A DNA stretch of 64,000 nt from Paraburkholderia phenoliruptrix (GTDB lineage Bacteria; Pseudomonadota; Gammaproteobacteria; Burkholderiales; Burkholderiaceae), in NCBI RefSeq assembly GCF_902859825.1, contig NZ_CADIKB010000023.1, forward strand, positions 52,276 through 116,275, written 5' to 3'. Of the stretch, positions 17,146 to 25,774 are shown one piece after another. Positions within the stretch are counted from its first letter, which is position 1. The number at the start of each line of letters is the position of its first letter. The notes under the pieces were generated by a model, which saw only the letters and a list, made by a program, of their open reading frames with translations, made no database searches and was not told the DNA's origin. A program made the position numbers and the translations under genes.

Positions 17146-19647
17146 TCAAGGCTTGTTCGACTCGAACAGATCCATGATCTGTTTCTTCTCATTCGACGAC
17201 ACGCTCGGCGGCGGCACCGCCGGCGGCGTCATGCCCGCCGGCCCCACGCCGCCGACTGCATCGCTCACGCCCGCTGTCGGATTGGCGGAATCGAGACCGA
17301 TGCTCGCGACAAAACCATTGCCCGGCGTCATATCCGAATAGAACAATTCGCCGTCGACGGTGGTCACGCCGTCAGGCTGCGCCGGCTCGCTTTGCGGCAC
17401 GCCGCGCAGCGCGCGCTGCATGTACTCGACCCAGATAGGCAGTGCGAGCTGTGCGCCGAATTCGCGGCTGCCGAGGGTCTTCGGCTGGTCGTAGCCCATC
17501 CACGCGACCGCGACGAGCGACTGCTGATAGCCGGCGAACCAGCCGTCCTTGGCGTCGTTGGTCGTGCCGGTCTTGCCCTGCAGATCCGAGCGATGCAACA
17601 CGTTGGTACCGGCGCCCGTGCCCGCCGTCGCGACCGAATGCAGCAGACTGTTCATGATGTACGCGTTGCGCGGCTCGAGCGTGCGCGGCGCGTCGCGGCC
17701 CGCGGTGAGCGGCTGCGCCTTCGAAAGCGGCTCGCCGCGCGCGTCCGTCACTTCGCTGATCAGATACGGATTGATGCGATAGCCGCCGTTCGCGAACACC
17801 GAATACGCGCCCGCCGACTGCAACGGCGTGACGAGTCCCGCGCCGAGCGCCATCGGCAGATAGGGCGGCGTCTTGTCGGCGTCGAAACCGAAACGCTGCG
17901 TCACGAAGTCTTGCGCGTACTTCGTGCCGATATAGGACAGGATGCGGATCGACACGAGGTTCTTCGACTTCTGCAACGCGAGGCGCATCGGCATCGGGCC
18001 GTCGGGCTGGTCGTCGTCCTTCGGCTCCCAGGCTTCGCCGCCGGGCGTGCTCGACGGGAAGTACAGCGGCGCGTCGTTGATGATGGTGGCCGGCCCGAGC
18101 CCCTTGTCGAGCGCCGCCGAATAGATGAACGGCTTGAAGCTCGAACCCGGCTGACGCCATGCCTGCGTCACATGGTTGAACTTGTTCTTGTTGAAGTCGA
18201 AGCCGCCGACGAGCGCGCGGATCGCGCCGTCCTGCGGCGTGAGCGACACGAGCGCGCCTTCCACTTGCGGAAGTTGCGTAATCTGCCAGTTGCCTTTGTC
18301 GTCGCTCATGACGCGCACGATCGAGCCCGGCTTGATCTTCGTCGCGGCCGCGGCGCGCGCGCTGAGCGCATTCGCCACGAAGCGCAGCCCTTCGCCGCTG
18401 ATCGTGACCTGCGTGCCGTCGACCAGTTGCGCCTTCACCTGCTTCGGACTCGCGTCCGTCACAACGGCGGCGATGATTTCGCCGTTATCCGGATGGTCGG
18501 TGAGCGCGTCGTCGATCGTCTGGTCGCGGTCGTCGCCCGCCGCCGGCAGTTGCACGAAACCCTCGGGTCCGCGATAACCGTGGCGCCGCTCGTAATCCAT
18601 CACGCCCTTGCGCACCGCGCGATAGGCGGCGTCCTGGTCCGCGGAGTCGATCGTGGTCGTCACGTTCAGGCCGCGCGTGTAGGTCTCGTCCTTGTACTGC
18701 GCGTACATCATCTGCCGGACCATTTCGGCGATGTACTCCGCGTGCACGCTGTATTCGTTGCCGGGATTGCGCGTGTGAATCTCTTCCTTCACCGCCTGAT
18801 CGTACTGCTGCTGGCTGATATAGCGCAGTTCGAGCATGCGCCGAAGAATGTACTCCTGACGGATCTTCGCGCGCTTCGGGTTCACCACCGGGTTATACGC
18901 GGACGGTGCTTTCGGCAAACCCGCGAGCATGGCCGCCTCGGCCAGCGTAATGTCTTTCAGGTCCTTGCCGAAGTACACGCGCGCCGCCGCCGCAAAACCG
19001 TAAGCGCGCTCGCCCAGATAGATCTGGTTCATGTACAGCTCGAGAATCTGGTCCTTTGTCAGCGCGCGTTCAATCTTGTACGCGAGCAGCATTTCGTAGA
19101 TCTTGCGCGTGTAGGTCTTCTCGCTCGACAGGAAGAAGTTGCGCGCCACCTGCATGGTGATCGTGCTCGCGCCCTGGGACGCGCCGCCGTGCGCGAGGTC
19201 CGCGAAGCCCGCGCGCAGAATGCCGACGAAGTCAACGCCGCCGTGCTCGTAGAAGCGATAGTCTTCGATGGCGAGCACCGCTTTTTTCATCTGATCCGGA
19301 ATGTCCTGGAAGCGCACGAGACTGCGCCGTTCCTCGCCGAATTCGCCGATCAGCACGTGGTCCGCCGTGTAGACGCGCAGCGGCACCTTCGGGCGATAGT
19401 CGGTCAGCGCGTCGAGCGAAGGCAGTTGCGGCCCCATCACGACGAGCGCATAACCGAGGATCAGTGCGCCCACCACGGCGATGACCGCAATGAAGCTCGC
19501 GAACCACAGGGCGATGCTCGCGCCGAGCGAGCGGCCGCCTTCGCCGGCGTCGCGCGAAGCGGCGTTGCGTCCCTCAGTTCGGCGGTAGGAGTCCCGGTCT
19601 TGACCGGCCGGAGATTGCGAAGAATGCGGTCGTTTGATGATAGGCAT
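17146..19647 (-). CDS. mrcA: Penicillin-binding protein 1A (bifunctional class A PBP)
   Basis: An 833-residue peptidoglycan synthase. One N-terminal membrane helix (about 42-72) is followed by the GT51 transglycosylase domain (AIEDYRFYEHGGVDF with catalytic Glu128; QGASTITMQVARN) and the transpeptidase domain with the SxxK nucleophile at Ser502 (GSSFKPF), SKN at 561-563 and KTG at 692-694. An OB-like insert spans about 360-460. It polymerises glycan strands and crosslinks peptides in the periplasm. The ATG at 19647 (MPIIKRPHS) is chosen; an upstream in-frame ATG 15 codons earlier is possible. In the Burkholderia genomes I recall, mrcA sits beside pil genes; here it does not, so this may be a second copy. 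It is convergent with the efflux operon. Confidence 0.93.
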   Translation of the reverse strand: MPIIKRPHSSQSPAGQDRDSYRRTEGRNAASRDAGEGGRSLGASIALWFASFIAVIAVVGALILGYALVVMGPQLPSLDALTDYRPKVPLRVYTADHVLIGEFGEERRSLVRFQDIPDQMKKAVLAIEDYRFYEHGGVDFVGILRAGFADLAHGGASQGASTITMQVARNFFLSSEKTYTRKIYEMLLAYKIERALTKDQILELYMNQIYLGERAYGFAAAARVYFGKDLKDITLAEAAMLAGLPKAPSAYNPVVNPKRAKIRQEYILRRMLELRYISQQQYDQAVKEEIHTRNPGNEYSVHAEYIAEMVRQMMYAQYKDETYTRGLNVTTTIDSADQDAAYRAVRKGVMDYERRHGYRGPEGFVQLPAAGDDRDQTIDDALTDHPDNGEIIAAVVTDASPKQVKAQLVDGTQVTISGEGLRFVANALSARAAAATKIKPGSIVRVMSDDKGNWQITQLPQVEGALVSLTPQDGAIRALVGGFDFNKNKFNHVTQAWRQPGSSFKPFIYSAALDKGLGPATIINDAPLYFPSSTPGGEAWEPKDDDQPDGPMPMRLALQKSKNLVSIRILSYIGTKYAQDFVTQRFGFDADKTPPYLPMALGAGLVTPLQSAGAYSVFANGGYRINPYLISEVTDARGEPLSKAQPLTAGRDAPRTLEPRNAYIMNSLLHSVATAGTGAGTNVLHRSDLQGKTGTTNDAKDGWFAGYQQSLVAVAWMGYDQPKTLGSREFGAQLALPIWVEYMQRALRGVPQSEPAQPDGVTTVDGELFYSDMTPGNGFVASIGLDSANPTAGVSDAVGGVGPAGMTPPAVPPPSVSSNEKKQIMDLFESNKP

Positions 19648-20114
19648 GTCTGGAATAGTGGGCGCGTGACTCAGCGCCTTGTTCTCGCGCATGAGGCGCG
19701 CATGAATCCTGAGCGGGCGTTGTCCGGACGCAAACCGCCGCGCGACTCTTTGCCCCCGCGAGTCGCCACGGCGCGCCAGGGACAGTGACCGGCGCAACGT
19801 AACAGCGCATTTTAAAGAAATCAAGCGGCGCTCAACGCAGTTTTTTTGTAAGAATTCCCTTCGCGCCGGGGCTCGGCGGCGTAGGGCCGAGTAGATTCGG
19901 CAAGCTTTCGATGCGCTTGCGCACACTGCCCGAGTTATCAACAGAAAATGTTGAAAGGCCTGTGGACAAACCCACAAAAAGCGCGACAAGCCGTTGATGT
20001 CACGGCATTTTCACGACGCGCCCGTTTCCCATCGGTGCAACTCGTCATATGATGGATTGCGCGCACGCCGATGCGCGCCGCGAAGCGCCATGCCAACAAG
20101 TATCCGAGCCGATC
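19648..20114. other. 467-bp intergenic region, divergent mrcA / RHH gene
   Basis: It holds the probable mrcA promoter (A/T-rich stretch around 19805-19860) and, at 19930-19998, the second copy of the GTTATC/ATGTTGAA/CCTGTGGA element. The rest shows no gene that I can support. Confidence 0.6.
19930..19998 (+). repeat. Interspersed element copy B upstream of mrcA
   Basis: Ordered blocks GAGTTATCAACA, ATGTTGAAAGGCCTGTGGACAA, GCGACAAGCCGTTGA match copy A at 16859 in order and orientation. DnaA-box-like 9-mers are TTATCAACA (19935) and TGTGGACAA (19961; complement TTGTCCACA). Confidence 0.55.
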
Positions 20115-20795
20115 ATGACAAAGCCCAGCGAACGCATCGTCGTATTCGTCACGCCCGCGCAGAAGCGCGCGATCTCCGCCACCGCCGACGAACTGGGCAT
20201 CAGCGTCAGCGAGCTCATGCGGCGTGCGGTGCTCAGTTTCGGCGCGACGAGCGAGCAGGTGAAAGCAGCGAGCATCGTCGATCGGCTCAACGCGCCGCGC
20301 GCGCCGGATGCACTCGACGCGGCGCTGCAGCGGCTCGCACACGACACGGCGCACGCGCGCACATCATTGCCTGCAGCCTTGCAGTCGCGTGCGGGCAGCG
20401 ACGCGGGCGCAGCCTTGCAGGCGAATGAGCATGCGGGCAACGCGCTAGCGGATGCAGCAGGCGGCACGGACGGCCGCGCGATGCGCCGGTCGACCACGTC
20501 CGCCGTCAGAGCGCCTGCAGATAGCATCCCGCCCCCTGCTCCCGCTGCCCCGCTCCTGCCCGCCGATGTGCTGGCCGCCCTCACCGCCGAAATCGACGAA
20601 GACGCCGTCGCGACCGCCGAGGCCGTCGCCCGAATCGCCGCAGCCCGCGCGGCGGCCGCCGAAGAGACCGCGCCCGCGGCGCTCAGCACCCGGACGCACG
20701 TGAAGAGCGTGTTGAAGCGCCCACGCCTCGACACGGTGCGCGACGACGATGACGCGGAAGGCGACCTGGGTCCCGAGGGCGGCCGCTTCGCGTAA
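20115..20795 (+). CDS. Ribbon-helix-helix (CopG-like) protein with low-complexity tail
   Basis: A 226-residue protein. Residues 7-50 (RIVVFVTPAQKRAISATADELGISVSELMRRAVLSFGA) match a ribbon-helix-helix DNA-binding motif: beta strand, helix, G-I-S turn, helix. The remainder is Ala-rich and low-complexity, with short helices and an acidic end (DTVRDDDDAEGDLGPEGGRFA). The ATG at 20115 excludes 22 in-frame upstream codons that lack homology-like sequence. No toxin gene is adjacent, so this is not an obvious antitoxin. DNA targets are unknown. Confidence 0.7.
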   Translation: MTKPSERIVVFVTPAQKRAISATADELGISVSELMRRAVLSFGATSEQVKAASIVDRLNAPRAPDALDAALQRLAHDTAHARTSLPAALQSRAGSDAGAALQANEHAGNALADAAGGTDGRAMRRSTTSAVRAPADSIPPPAPAAPLLPADVLAALTAEIDEDAVATAEAVARIAAARAAAAEETAPAALSTRTHVKSVLKRPRLDTVRDDDDAEGDLGPEGGRFA

Positions 20796-21242
20796 CGCTT
20801 TACGTGAGCGAAACGCAATCGCAGTACCACGCCGATGCGCGACGCGGCGCCTTCGAGCCCGCATGCGTCGTCTGTAAATTTGCACTCGCGCCCTCGCGCG
20901 CAATTCACGCCGGCGACACTCGCCGCTCGCACACTCGCCTTGCGCGCGCATCACTTGTCATCGTGCCCTTTAAGGGCATTTTAAGAGAGCCCGTGGTGTA
21001 ATATCCGCGAACTGCCGAGGGCGCCACGCGCATGTTGAACTTCAAAGCCTGCACGCTTCATCGGGCCATGCATGCGCGAGCGAGCCGGACAATTTGCGCA
21101 TCCGCTATTGCATTTGGCGCGCACGCCCCGACCTGCGGTCCGAACGCTGCGCGGCCTGTCGCGCGGCGGCGTAAAGTAGCAGTGGCAAGCAGTTGAACGC
21201 GCGGAAATTATTCAGCGCCGACACCATTCCTTGGAGGTTTTC
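20796..21242. other. 447-bp intergenic region upstream of pspA
   Basis: The near-palindrome TGCCCTT-T-AAGGGCA lies at 20964-20978 and is followed by an A/T-rich segment (CATTTTAAG, GTGTAATATCC) that could be a promoter. A sigma-54-like sequence at 21183 was examined and rejected. I see no gene in the rest. Confidence 0.5.
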
Positions 21243-21923
21243 ATGTCGCTTTTTGACAGCATTTCGCGCACGCTAAAAGGTCTCCTGAACGACGCGGCCG
21301 ACTCCGTGCAAGACCCGTCGCGCGACTCGCGCCAGATCGTGCGCGAGCTCGACGAGAGCATCGGCAAGGCCGAAAATTCGCTGATCGAGATTCAGGCGCA
21401 GGTCGCCACGCAACAAAGCAAGCGCGACGTTGCCGCCGACAAGGCGAAGAAATACGAAGACGGCGCAAAGCGCGCGCTGCAAGCTGGCGACGAAGCCCTC
21501 GCGCGTGAAGCGCTCGGCGCGCAAGCCACTGCCGAGGCGGAACGCGACGCGCTCACGAAAGAACTGGCCACGCTGGAGCCTTCCGTCGCGCAGTTGAAGA
21601 GCCAGATTGAAGACATGCGCGCGCGGCGCAACGACCTCAATGCGCGGTCCAATATTCTGCAAGCCAAGCAGCAGATCGCGCAGGCGAAAGATGTCGCCGC
21701 GACGGCGCTCGGCGGTATCGGCGGAAAGAACCTGTCCGAAGATTTTCAGAAGCTCGAAGACAAGGTTGCGCTCTCGAATGCCCGCTCCGACGCCCGCCTG
21801 AATTCCGCCGACGTGAAAAGCGGCAAGGCGCTCGACGACAAACTGGCGGACCTGAACCGCGGCCCGTCGGTGGACGACCGTCTGGAAGCTCTGAAAAAGC
21901 AGCTCAATACGCCGGCCCAGTAA
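21243..21923 (+). CDS. pspA: PspA/IM30 family membrane-stress protein
   Basis: A 226-residue, almost wholly alpha-helical protein. The N-terminal amphipathic helix (MSLFDSISRTLKGLLNDAADSVQDPSRDSRQIVRELDESI) is typical for membrane binding, and a long coiled coil runs from about 35 to 180 (IEIQAQVATQQSKRDVAADKAKKYEDGAKRA). The family polymerises on stressed inner membranes and preserves the proton gradient. A strong TTGGAGG ribosome site precedes the ATG. No pspF or pspBC genes are nearby, so the regulation differs from the enterobacterial system. The next gene, 92 bp away, is a membrane-anchored partner candidate. Confidence 0.87.
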   Translation: MSLFDSISRTLKGLLNDAADSVQDPSRDSRQIVRELDESIGKAENSLIEIQAQVATQQSKRDVAADKAKKYEDGAKRALQAGDEALAREALGAQATAEAERDALTKELATLEPSVAQLKSQIEDMRARRNDLNARSNILQAKQQIAQAKDVAATALGGIGGKNLSEDFQKLEDKVALSNARSDARLNSADVKSGKALDDKLADLNRGPSVDDRLEALKKQLNTPAQ

Positions 21924-22015
21924 TTGCGTGAGTAGTGCATGACGGTGGGCCGCCCCCGGATCGCCGGCCGTCACACTCGACTGAAGGAGACGGGCGCCTC
22001 GCGCCCGGTCCGCAC

Positions 22016-23212
22016 ATGAAAAAACTGATTGCAGGCGCATTCGTCTCGCTGATGCTCGTGTCGGCGGCGGCGTTTGCCGTACCCACGGTTCAGCAGATCG
22101 AATCCGCGATGTCGCAAGGCAACTGGCAGCAGGCCGACGCGGGCCTCTCCGAAGTGCTGCAGGCGCATCCGAACAATGCGCGCGCGCATTACCTGTACAG
22201 CCAGGTGCTCGATCGCGAAGGCCGTTATGGCGACGCGCTCGCACAGCTTCAACAGGCGAAGACGCTCGACCCGCAAATTCGTTTCACCGACCCGACGCGC
22301 TTCGCGCAAGTCGAGGCACGCCTTCGCCGCGACGCCGAGCGCGCGGGCAACACCGGCGCAAAGTCGACGAGCCGCGCCGACAATCCCTTCGTCCAGCAAA
22401 ACGCACCGGCCGTTCAGCAGCAGCCGGGATTCGCGCCCAAAGCGCCCGAGCGCCATGGTCCGGGCATCGGCATGTGGGTCGGGCTTCTGATCCTCGTCGG
22501 CATGATCGCGCTGGTGTTGCGCTGGACCTTGCGCCGCGCCCGCACGCAGGACGACACCCGCGCGGACGACGAGCGTCGCGCGCAACTCAAGCGTGCAACC
22601 GATCTGCTCAACGCCGTGCGCTCGTTGAAACTCGACGTGAAGCTCTCCACCGCGCCCGGCCACGAAGCGCTGGAAAAGGAAGTGGAAGCCACCGAAGACC
22701 AGTTGCGCACGCTGGTCGAAACCCTGTCGAACGGCAAGAATCCCGTGCCGCCCTATCAGCTCGACGAACTGGAGCAGCGCATCGGCAGCCTGCGGGCGCG
22801 CGCCGAAGGCCGGCCAGATCCGAACGCGGCCGCCGCGGCGGGCAGCGAGCAGTCGCCGTACGCACGCGAAGCCGAGCGCTTCGGCAATCCGCCGCAAGCG
22901 CCCTATCCGCAGCAAGGACCGTATCAACAGCAGCCGCCCGTCGTCGTGCAGCAAGGCGGCGGTTTCGGCGGCGGCATGGGCGGATTGCTGACCGGCGTGC
23001 TGCTCGGTGAAGCGCTGAACTCCGGCCGCGAACGCGTGGTGGAACGCGACGTGATCGTCGACGATGAAGCGCGCCGCCGCGGCAACGGCGGCGGTAACGG
23101 CGACGGCGGCGGCCTCGACTTCGGCCAGGGGTCGAACGACTGGAGCGACAACGGCGGCGGCATCGACATGGGCAGCAACGACGATTCCGGCGGCTGGAGC
23201 GACGATACCTGA
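22016..23212 (+). CDS. Exported TPR protein with transmembrane helix and Gly-rich C-terminus
   Basis: A 398-residue protein. Signal peptide 1-22 (MKKLIAGAFVSLMLVSAAAFA); two TPR-like repeats at about 25-95 (MSQGNWQQADAGLSEVLQAHPNNARAHYLYSQVLDREGRYGDALAQLQQA); a Gln/Pro linker; a transmembrane helix near 153-172 (GMWVGLLILVGMIALVLRWTL); a coiled coil (about 180-240); then a Gln/Pro- and Gly-rich tail (QGGGFGGGMGGLLTGVLLGEAL) ending in an acidic Ser/Asp/Gly stretch. The GGGFGGG-plus-acidic tail recalls TPM/YgcG-type envelope proteins. Topology predicts TPRs in the periplasm and tail in the cytoplasm, where PspA resides. Downstream of pspA in the same direction, likely co-transcribed and closed by the terminator at 23260. 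Confidence 0.72.
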   Translation: MKKLIAGAFVSLMLVSAAAFAVPTVQQIESAMSQGNWQQADAGLSEVLQAHPNNARAHYLYSQVLDREGRYGDALAQLQQAKTLDPQIRFTDPTRFAQVEARLRRDAERAGNTGAKSTSRADNPFVQQNAPAVQQQPGFAPKAPERHGPGIGMWVGLLILVGMIALVLRWTLRRARTQDDTRADDERRAQLKRATDLLNAVRSLKLDVKLSTAPGHEALEKEVEATEDQLRTLVETLSNGKNPVPPYQLDELEQRIGSLRARAEGRPDPNAAAAAGSEQSPYAREAERFGNPPQAPYPQQGPYQQQPPVVVQQGGGFGGGMGGLLTGVLLGEALNSGRERVVERDVIVDDEARRRGNGGGNGDGGGLDFGQGSNDWSDNGGGIDMGSNDDSGGWSDDT

Positions 23213-23259
23213 GCTTTCGCACCGTTATTCAAACCGCGCATTGTGATAGACGACGCAAA

Positions 23260-23288
23260 CAGGCTCCCCCCACGGAGCCTGTTTTTTT
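23260..23288 (+). terminator. Rho-independent terminator of the pspA operon
   Basis: CAGGCTCC and GGAGCCTG form a perfect 8-bp stem with a 6-nt loop, followed by seven T. It sits 47 bp past the TPR gene stop and before the convergent TetR gene. Confidence 0.9.
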
Positions 23289-23306
23289 GCCTGCACGTTC
23301 AGCCCA

Positions 23307-23996
23307 TCACGCGCGCCGGGAAACCGGCGTCCGCTCTTCTTCCTGCTGCGCGAGCAGCACGGAGCCGGCAAAGAGCCGCACGATAAAACGCTCGGCATAG
23401 TCGATGAGCGCATCGCGGCGTGCAGCGTCCGCATTCAGATACTCGGCGGACAGATGAAACAGCTGCAGCACGACCTGCGTGCAGACTTCATCGACGACAT
23501 CGCGCGCGAGTGCCGGCATGAGCTGCAATTGCACGACGTCGTCGGCCATTTCCGCCGACACCGCGTGAAGCGTCGCGCGCACCGCGTCGCGCAACGCGGG
23601 CGACGTGCCGTGATATTCCGCCAACGCGCTGAGAAACGCCTCGCGGTTGTCCAACGCAAACACGAAGAACGCGACGCATGCGCGCCGCGGCACGTTATGC
23701 GGCTCGTCGTGCGCGGCGAGCCAGCGCTCGCGGCGCAGCATGGGCCGCAAGCGCTGGCTGACGGAGTCGACCGCCTCGCGCGCGAGATTGTCGAGCGTGT
23801 CGAAATGACGGTAGAACGTGTTCGGATTCAGACCGGCCTCGCGCGCGAGCTCGCGCAGGCCGAGACTCGCGAAGCTGCGTCCGCCCGCCGTCAGGCGCAA
23901 AGCCGCCTCGATCAGTTTGCGCTTGCCCGCCGGCAAATCGTGCGCGCCCTCTGTGTCGGGCTCCGGCTTTCGCGCTCCTTCCAATACCGATCTCAT
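23307..23996 (-). CDS. TetR-family regulator (FabR-like N-domain)
   Basis: A 229-residue TetR protein. The helix-turn-helix at about 25-70 reads KRKLIEAALRLTAGGRSFASLGLRELAREAGLNPNTFYRHFDTLDNLAREAV; the LGLRELAREAGLNPNTFYRHF wording is typical of the FabR/lipid-related subgroup. The remainder is a helical ligand domain. It diverges from the Baeyer-Villiger monooxygenase gene over 182 bp containing an inverted repeat (24037), so control of the monooxygenase-hydrolase pair is likely. The inducer is unknown. Confidence 0.87.
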   Translation of the reverse strand: MRSVLEGARKPEPDTEGAHDLPAGKRKLIEAALRLTAGGRSFASLGLRELAREAGLNPNTFYRHFDTLDNLAREAVDSVSQRLRPMLRRERWLAAHDEPHNVPRRACVAFFVFALDNREAFLSALAEYHGTSPALRDAVRATLHAVSAEMADDVVQLQLMPALARDVVDEVCTQVVLQLFHLSAEYLNADAARRDALIDYAERFIVRLFAGSVLLAQQEEERTPVSRRA

Positions 23997-24036
23997 GGCT
24001 TTGATGGTGGGCTTTGAATCAGCGCGCGGGACGCGC

Positions 24037-24058
24037 GTTTAATAGAGGTACTCTAAAC
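24037..24058. promoter_or_regulatory. Inverted repeat between TetR and monooxygenase genes
   Basis: GTTTA and TAAAC bracket a core TAGAG-GTA-CTCTA. This imperfect dyad lies 41 bp upstream of the tetR start, in an A/T-rich patch of the divergent promoter region. Candidate TetR operator. Confidence 0.55.
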
Positions 24059-24178
24059 GATCTTGACGCGATGTGTACAGTTGTCTACTCTGCGCGTTAC
24101 GTTTGAGCGGCTACCGTCGACGGCTACGCTGCCTGCCGTGCGCGCCGATCGCGCCCGAACCCTTTGCAGGAGACCGAC

Positions 24179-25678
24179 GTGACATCCGCCTTATCCGCCG
24201 CATCCTACCAAGCCGTCACGCCGCGCATCGCGATCGTGGGCAGCGGCTTCTCGGGCATTGGCATGGCCGTGCGGCTGCAAAAAATGGGCATCACGTCCTT
24301 CACGATCTATGAAGCCGCCGCGGATATCGGCGGCACCTGGCGCGACAATACCTATCCGGGCGCCGGTTGCGACGTGCCCTCGCATCTTTATTCGTTTTCA
24401 TTCGAACCGAACCCGGCGTGGTCGCGCGTATTCAGCGGACAGGCCGAAATTTTGGCTTACCTGAAACATTGCGCGCGCAAGTACGGCGTAGAAGCGTACG
24501 TGCGTTGCAATACGCGCGTGGTGGCCGCGCGCTTTGACGAAGCGCGTCATGTGTGGCAAATCGAGCTCGATGCGGGCGGGGCGCGCGAGCATATCGAAGC
24601 CGACGTGTTGATCGGCGCGAGCGGTCCGCTGTCGCGCCCTGCGATGCCGCGCATTCCAGGGCTCGACAGCTTCAAAGGCAAGCTCTTCCATTCCGCGCGC
24701 TGGGACCACGCGTATTCGCTGGAAGGCAAGCGCGTCGCCGTCATCGGCACGGGTGCGAGCGCAATCCAGTTCGTGCCGCAAATCCAGCCGCAGGTCGCGC
24801 GACTCGATCTGTTCCAGCGCACGGCGCCGTGGATCATGCCGAAGCCGGACAAACCTATCGGCCCGCGCGCGCGCTGGCTATTCGAGCACCTGCCGTTCAC
24901 GCAGCGGTTCGTGCGCAGCGCGATCTACTGGAGGCTCGAGTCACAGGCCATTGCATTCATCAGGACTCCACAACTCATGAAGCGGCCGATGAAGCTGTGC
25001 ACGAGCTATCTGCGCCGGCGCGTGACAGACCCGGAGCTGCGCGCCAAGCTCACGCCGAACTACCGCCTCGGCTGCAAACGGGTGCTGCTGTCGAGCAACT
25101 ACTATCGCGCGCTGGTCGAACCCAATGTGAATGTCATCACGACGGGCATCCGCGAAATCGTCGTGGACGGCATCGTTACCGAAGACGGCGTGCATCATGC
25201 CGTGGATGCGATCATTTGCGGCACCGGCTTTCAGGTCAACGACGTGCGCGCACCGTTCGAGGTGACGGGCGTCGGCGGCGCGGACCTCGGCGCGCTGTGG
25301 CTGCGCGACGGCCCGGAAGCGTACCTCGGCGTGAGCGTTGCCGACTTTCCCAACTTCTTCATGATCGTCGGGCCGAACACCGGGCTCGGCCACAACTCGA
25401 TGATCTACATGATCGAGTCGCAAGTGCAGTACATCGCCGATTGCCTGCGCGTGCTGCGCGAGCGCAACGCGCGCGCGATGAACCTGCGGCCCGACGTACA
25501 GCGCGACTACAACGCGCGCCTGCAGCAGGATATGCGGCGCTCGGTGTGGTCGAGCGGCTGCCATAGCTGGTATCAGACGCAAAGCGGCAAAGTCACCGCG
25601 CTGTGGCCCGGATTCACGTTCAGCTTTCGCAAACGAACTCGCCGCGCGCGGCCGGGCGACTATCGCTTTTTGCCTTGA
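24179..25678 (+). CDS. Type I Baeyer-Villiger flavin monooxygenase
   Basis: A 499-residue FAD/NADPH enzyme. GSGFSGIG (21-28) binds FAD. GGTWRDNTYPGAGCD (51-65) fits the first type I Baeyer-Villiger fingerprint exactly, and FKGKLFHSARWD (165-176) fits the second (FxGxxxHxxxW[P/D]). GTGASA (191-196) is the NADPH Rossmann turn. Such enzymes insert oxygen next to a ketone to give an ester or lactone. The GTG at 24179 is chosen because GCAGGAG lies 6 bp before it; the TTG further upstream is unsupported. The hydrolase gene begins 96 bp downstream, consistent with ketone to ester to acid plus alcohol. The natural substrate is unknown. Confidence 0.9.
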   Translation: MTSALSAASYQAVTPRIAIVGSGFSGIGMAVRLQKMGITSFTIYEAAADIGGTWRDNTYPGAGCDVPSHLYSFSFEPNPAWSRVFSGQAEILAYLKHCARKYGVEAYVRCNTRVVAARFDEARHVWQIELDAGGAREHIEADVLIGASGPLSRPAMPRIPGLDSFKGKLFHSARWDHAYSLEGKRVAVIGTGASAIQFVPQIQPQVARLDLFQRTAPWIMPKPDKPIGPRARWLFEHLPFTQRFVRSAIYWRLESQAIAFIRTPQLMKRPMKLCTSYLRRRVTDPELRAKLTPNYRLGCKRVLLSSNYYRALVEPNVNVITTGIREIVVDGIVTEDGVHHAVDAIICGTGFQVNDVRAPFEVTGVGGADLGALWLRDGPEAYLGVSVADFPNFFMIVGPNTGLGHNSMIYMIESQVQYIADCLRVLRERNARAMNLRPDVQRDYNARLQQDMRRSVWSSGCHSWYQTQSGKVTALWPGFTFSFRKRTRRARPGDYRFLP

Positions 25679-25774
25679 TGGGACGGCCGGAAGCGCCAAT
25701 TTCGAGTGGCCCGGTTTCGCGTTCACTTTCATGTCTATCAGGAGTCCGATTCAAATAACAAGGGAGACAAAAAC

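Noticed and set aside
20115..20795. Antitoxin of a toxin-antitoxin pair
   Set aside because: The ribbon-helix-helix domain fits an antitoxin, but no small toxin gene lies beside it and the protein is much longer than typical antitoxins.
21183..21196. Sigma-54-like sequence TGGCAAGCAGTTGA upstream of pspA
   Set aside because: Spacing between the GG and GC elements is one base short and the -12 GC is GA. No pspF activator gene is nearby.
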